Origin: Bacteroidota bacterium
Lineage (GTDB): Bacteria > Bacteroidota > Bacteroidia > Cytophagales > Cyclobacteriaceae
Reading direction: 5' to 3'
Assembly (NCBI GenBank): GCA_023393375.1
Contig: JAEWLI010000235.1
Location: 1 to 6,732 of the forward strand
Length of the DNA: 6,732 nucleotides
This document shows positions 6,171 through 6,732 of the stretch, one piece after another. Numbering within the stretch: position 1 is the stretch's first letter; every line of letters begins with the position of its first letter. The translations under genes and the position numbers were made by a program. Under the pieces are notes generated by a model. That model had not been told where the DNA came from, ran no database searches, and was given only the letters and a program-made list of their open reading frames with translations.

Positions 6171-6732
6171 TTAGTGGTACACTACATATTTTTTTATTGA
6201 CCTTTGTGTATCAATACAGCCGGTTGCCTTATAAATATCCTGCACCTCCTTTATGGGTTTTGCCGGTTTTCTCAGGTGGATGTTTTTCTTGTCGGTTGGT
6301 ATTTTTATGGTCTGAACCGTTTGGGTGGACATGATCCGCAAGATATTTTGCCAATCATATCTGATATTGTTTTTTTCCAGCATGTGCCGGATCGTGTTTA
6401 CCAACTGGTAAGCCAATATAGTAAGGTAAAGATGGGCTTCAATACGCTGATCATTTTGATGGTATACCGGCCGCATTTGTAGGTCTGTTTTCAGGCACCT
6501 AAATGTTGACTCCACTTCGCGGATGGTGTTGTAAATATCCCAAAGCTCTTCTTCCGATGTGTTTTTATATGAGCTACGAATAAAATACACCCCATTTTCT
6601 TTTTCATCCTTTACCGGGTTTTCTTTTATCTTCCATTGCATATCAGTGGCTTTCCCATCTTTTTGGCCCAGGGTAATATTATATCTTCCACTTACCCGAT
6701 TGTGCTTTTGTTTGATGCGGCCAATCCTCTCC
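6130..6732 (-). mobile_element. Insertion sequence, IS1634-like, partial (left boundary uncertain)
   Basis: The transposase shows an insertion sequence entering from the right edge and pointing left. Its terminal inverted repeat should lie shortly after the transposase stop, so I place the boundary provisionally between 6130 and 6170. A small inverted repeat, TAGTG/CACTA at 6172-6184, overlaps the end of the transposase gene, but I cannot tell whether it belongs to the IS end. The target duplication cannot be checked because the other end is missing. Confidence 0.5.
6171..6732 (-). CDS. IS1634-like (IS4-related) DDE transposase, C-terminal part, cut by right edge
   Basis: The minus-strand frame runs from the window edge through 186 codons to TAA at 6173-6171. 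The ATG at 6641 is internal: the frame continues upstream with ERIGRIKQKHNRVSGRYNI, typical of the middle of these transposases. The catalytic C-terminal block is clear: GVYFIRS, then ELWDIYNTIREVESTFRCLK, where the presumed catalytic Glu (codon 6512-6510) is followed six residues later by Lys (codon 6491-6489), as in the Y-R-E-K signature of IS4-related enzymes. The motifs DLQMRPVYHQND, IEAHLYLTILAYQLVNTIRH and a DWQNILRIM segment support the IS1634 group. The enzyme cuts and rejoins the IS ends. The visible part has no stop or frameshift, so the element may be intact. The N-terminal half and the other IS end are outside the window. Confidence 0.9.
   Translation of the reverse strand, partial: ERIGRIKQKHNRVSGRYNITLGQKDGKATDMQWKIKENPVKDEKENGVYFIRSSYKNTSEEELWDIYNTIREVESTFRCLKTDLQMRPVYHQNDQRIEAHLYLTILAYQLVNTIRHMLEKNNIRYDWQNILRIMSTQTVQTIKIPTDKKNIHLRKPAKPIKEVQDIYKATGCIDTQRSIKKYVVYH

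Noticed and set aside
6204..6482. 92-codon plus-strand open frame
   Set aside because: It is antisense to the transposase C-terminal domain and has no recognisable features.

Overview
The window looks like chromosome from an AT-rich member of the Bacteroidota (Cytophaga-Flavobacterium-Bacteroides group). The evidence is a TolC-family protein with the WGRSIDP signature common in that phylum, an AccA and an MBL-fold hydrolase that read like Bacteroidota homologues, A-rich leaders without clear Shine-Dalgarno sequences, and a TAnnTTTG-type -7 element upstream of accA. I cannot name a genus from the sequence.

Layout. Positions 1-1230 (minus) hold the first 410 codons of a TolC-like outer-membrane efflux protein; its C-terminus lies beyond the left edge. 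A 350-base AT-rich divergent intergenic region follows, with the likely accA promoter. Positions 1581-4165 (plus) hold three tightly packed genes with gaps of 5 and 9 bases: accA (acetyl-CoA carboxylase carboxyltransferase alpha), an MBL-fold metallohydrolase with all seven metal ligands, and a small patatin-like phospholipase with an intact Ser-Asp dyad. This is probably one transcription unit that links the first step of fatty-acid synthesis with two hydrolases, one of them a predicted lipid hydrolase.

Positions 4247-5935 (plus) hold a 69-residue protein of unknown function, a YjbQ/UPF0047 family protein, and a zincless MDR-family NAD(P)H oxidoreductase. Spacing makes co-transcription of the first two plausible; the third is 73 bases further on.

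The right end (5992-6732, minus) carries the C-terminal part of an IS1634-like (IS4-related) DDE transposase, cut by the window edge. Just downstream of it is a 45-codon small ORF that may be a genuine small gene or a remnant beside the insertion.

No radically new system is evident; most of the window is housekeeping or widespread families. The points most worth a second look are a perfect A AAA AAA slippery heptamer abutting the accA stop codon, where a -1 shift would fuse AccA in frame to the MBL hydrolase; the conserved-looking accA-MBL-patatin cluster; a nine-T run inside the patatin gene; and the small ORF beside the IS.
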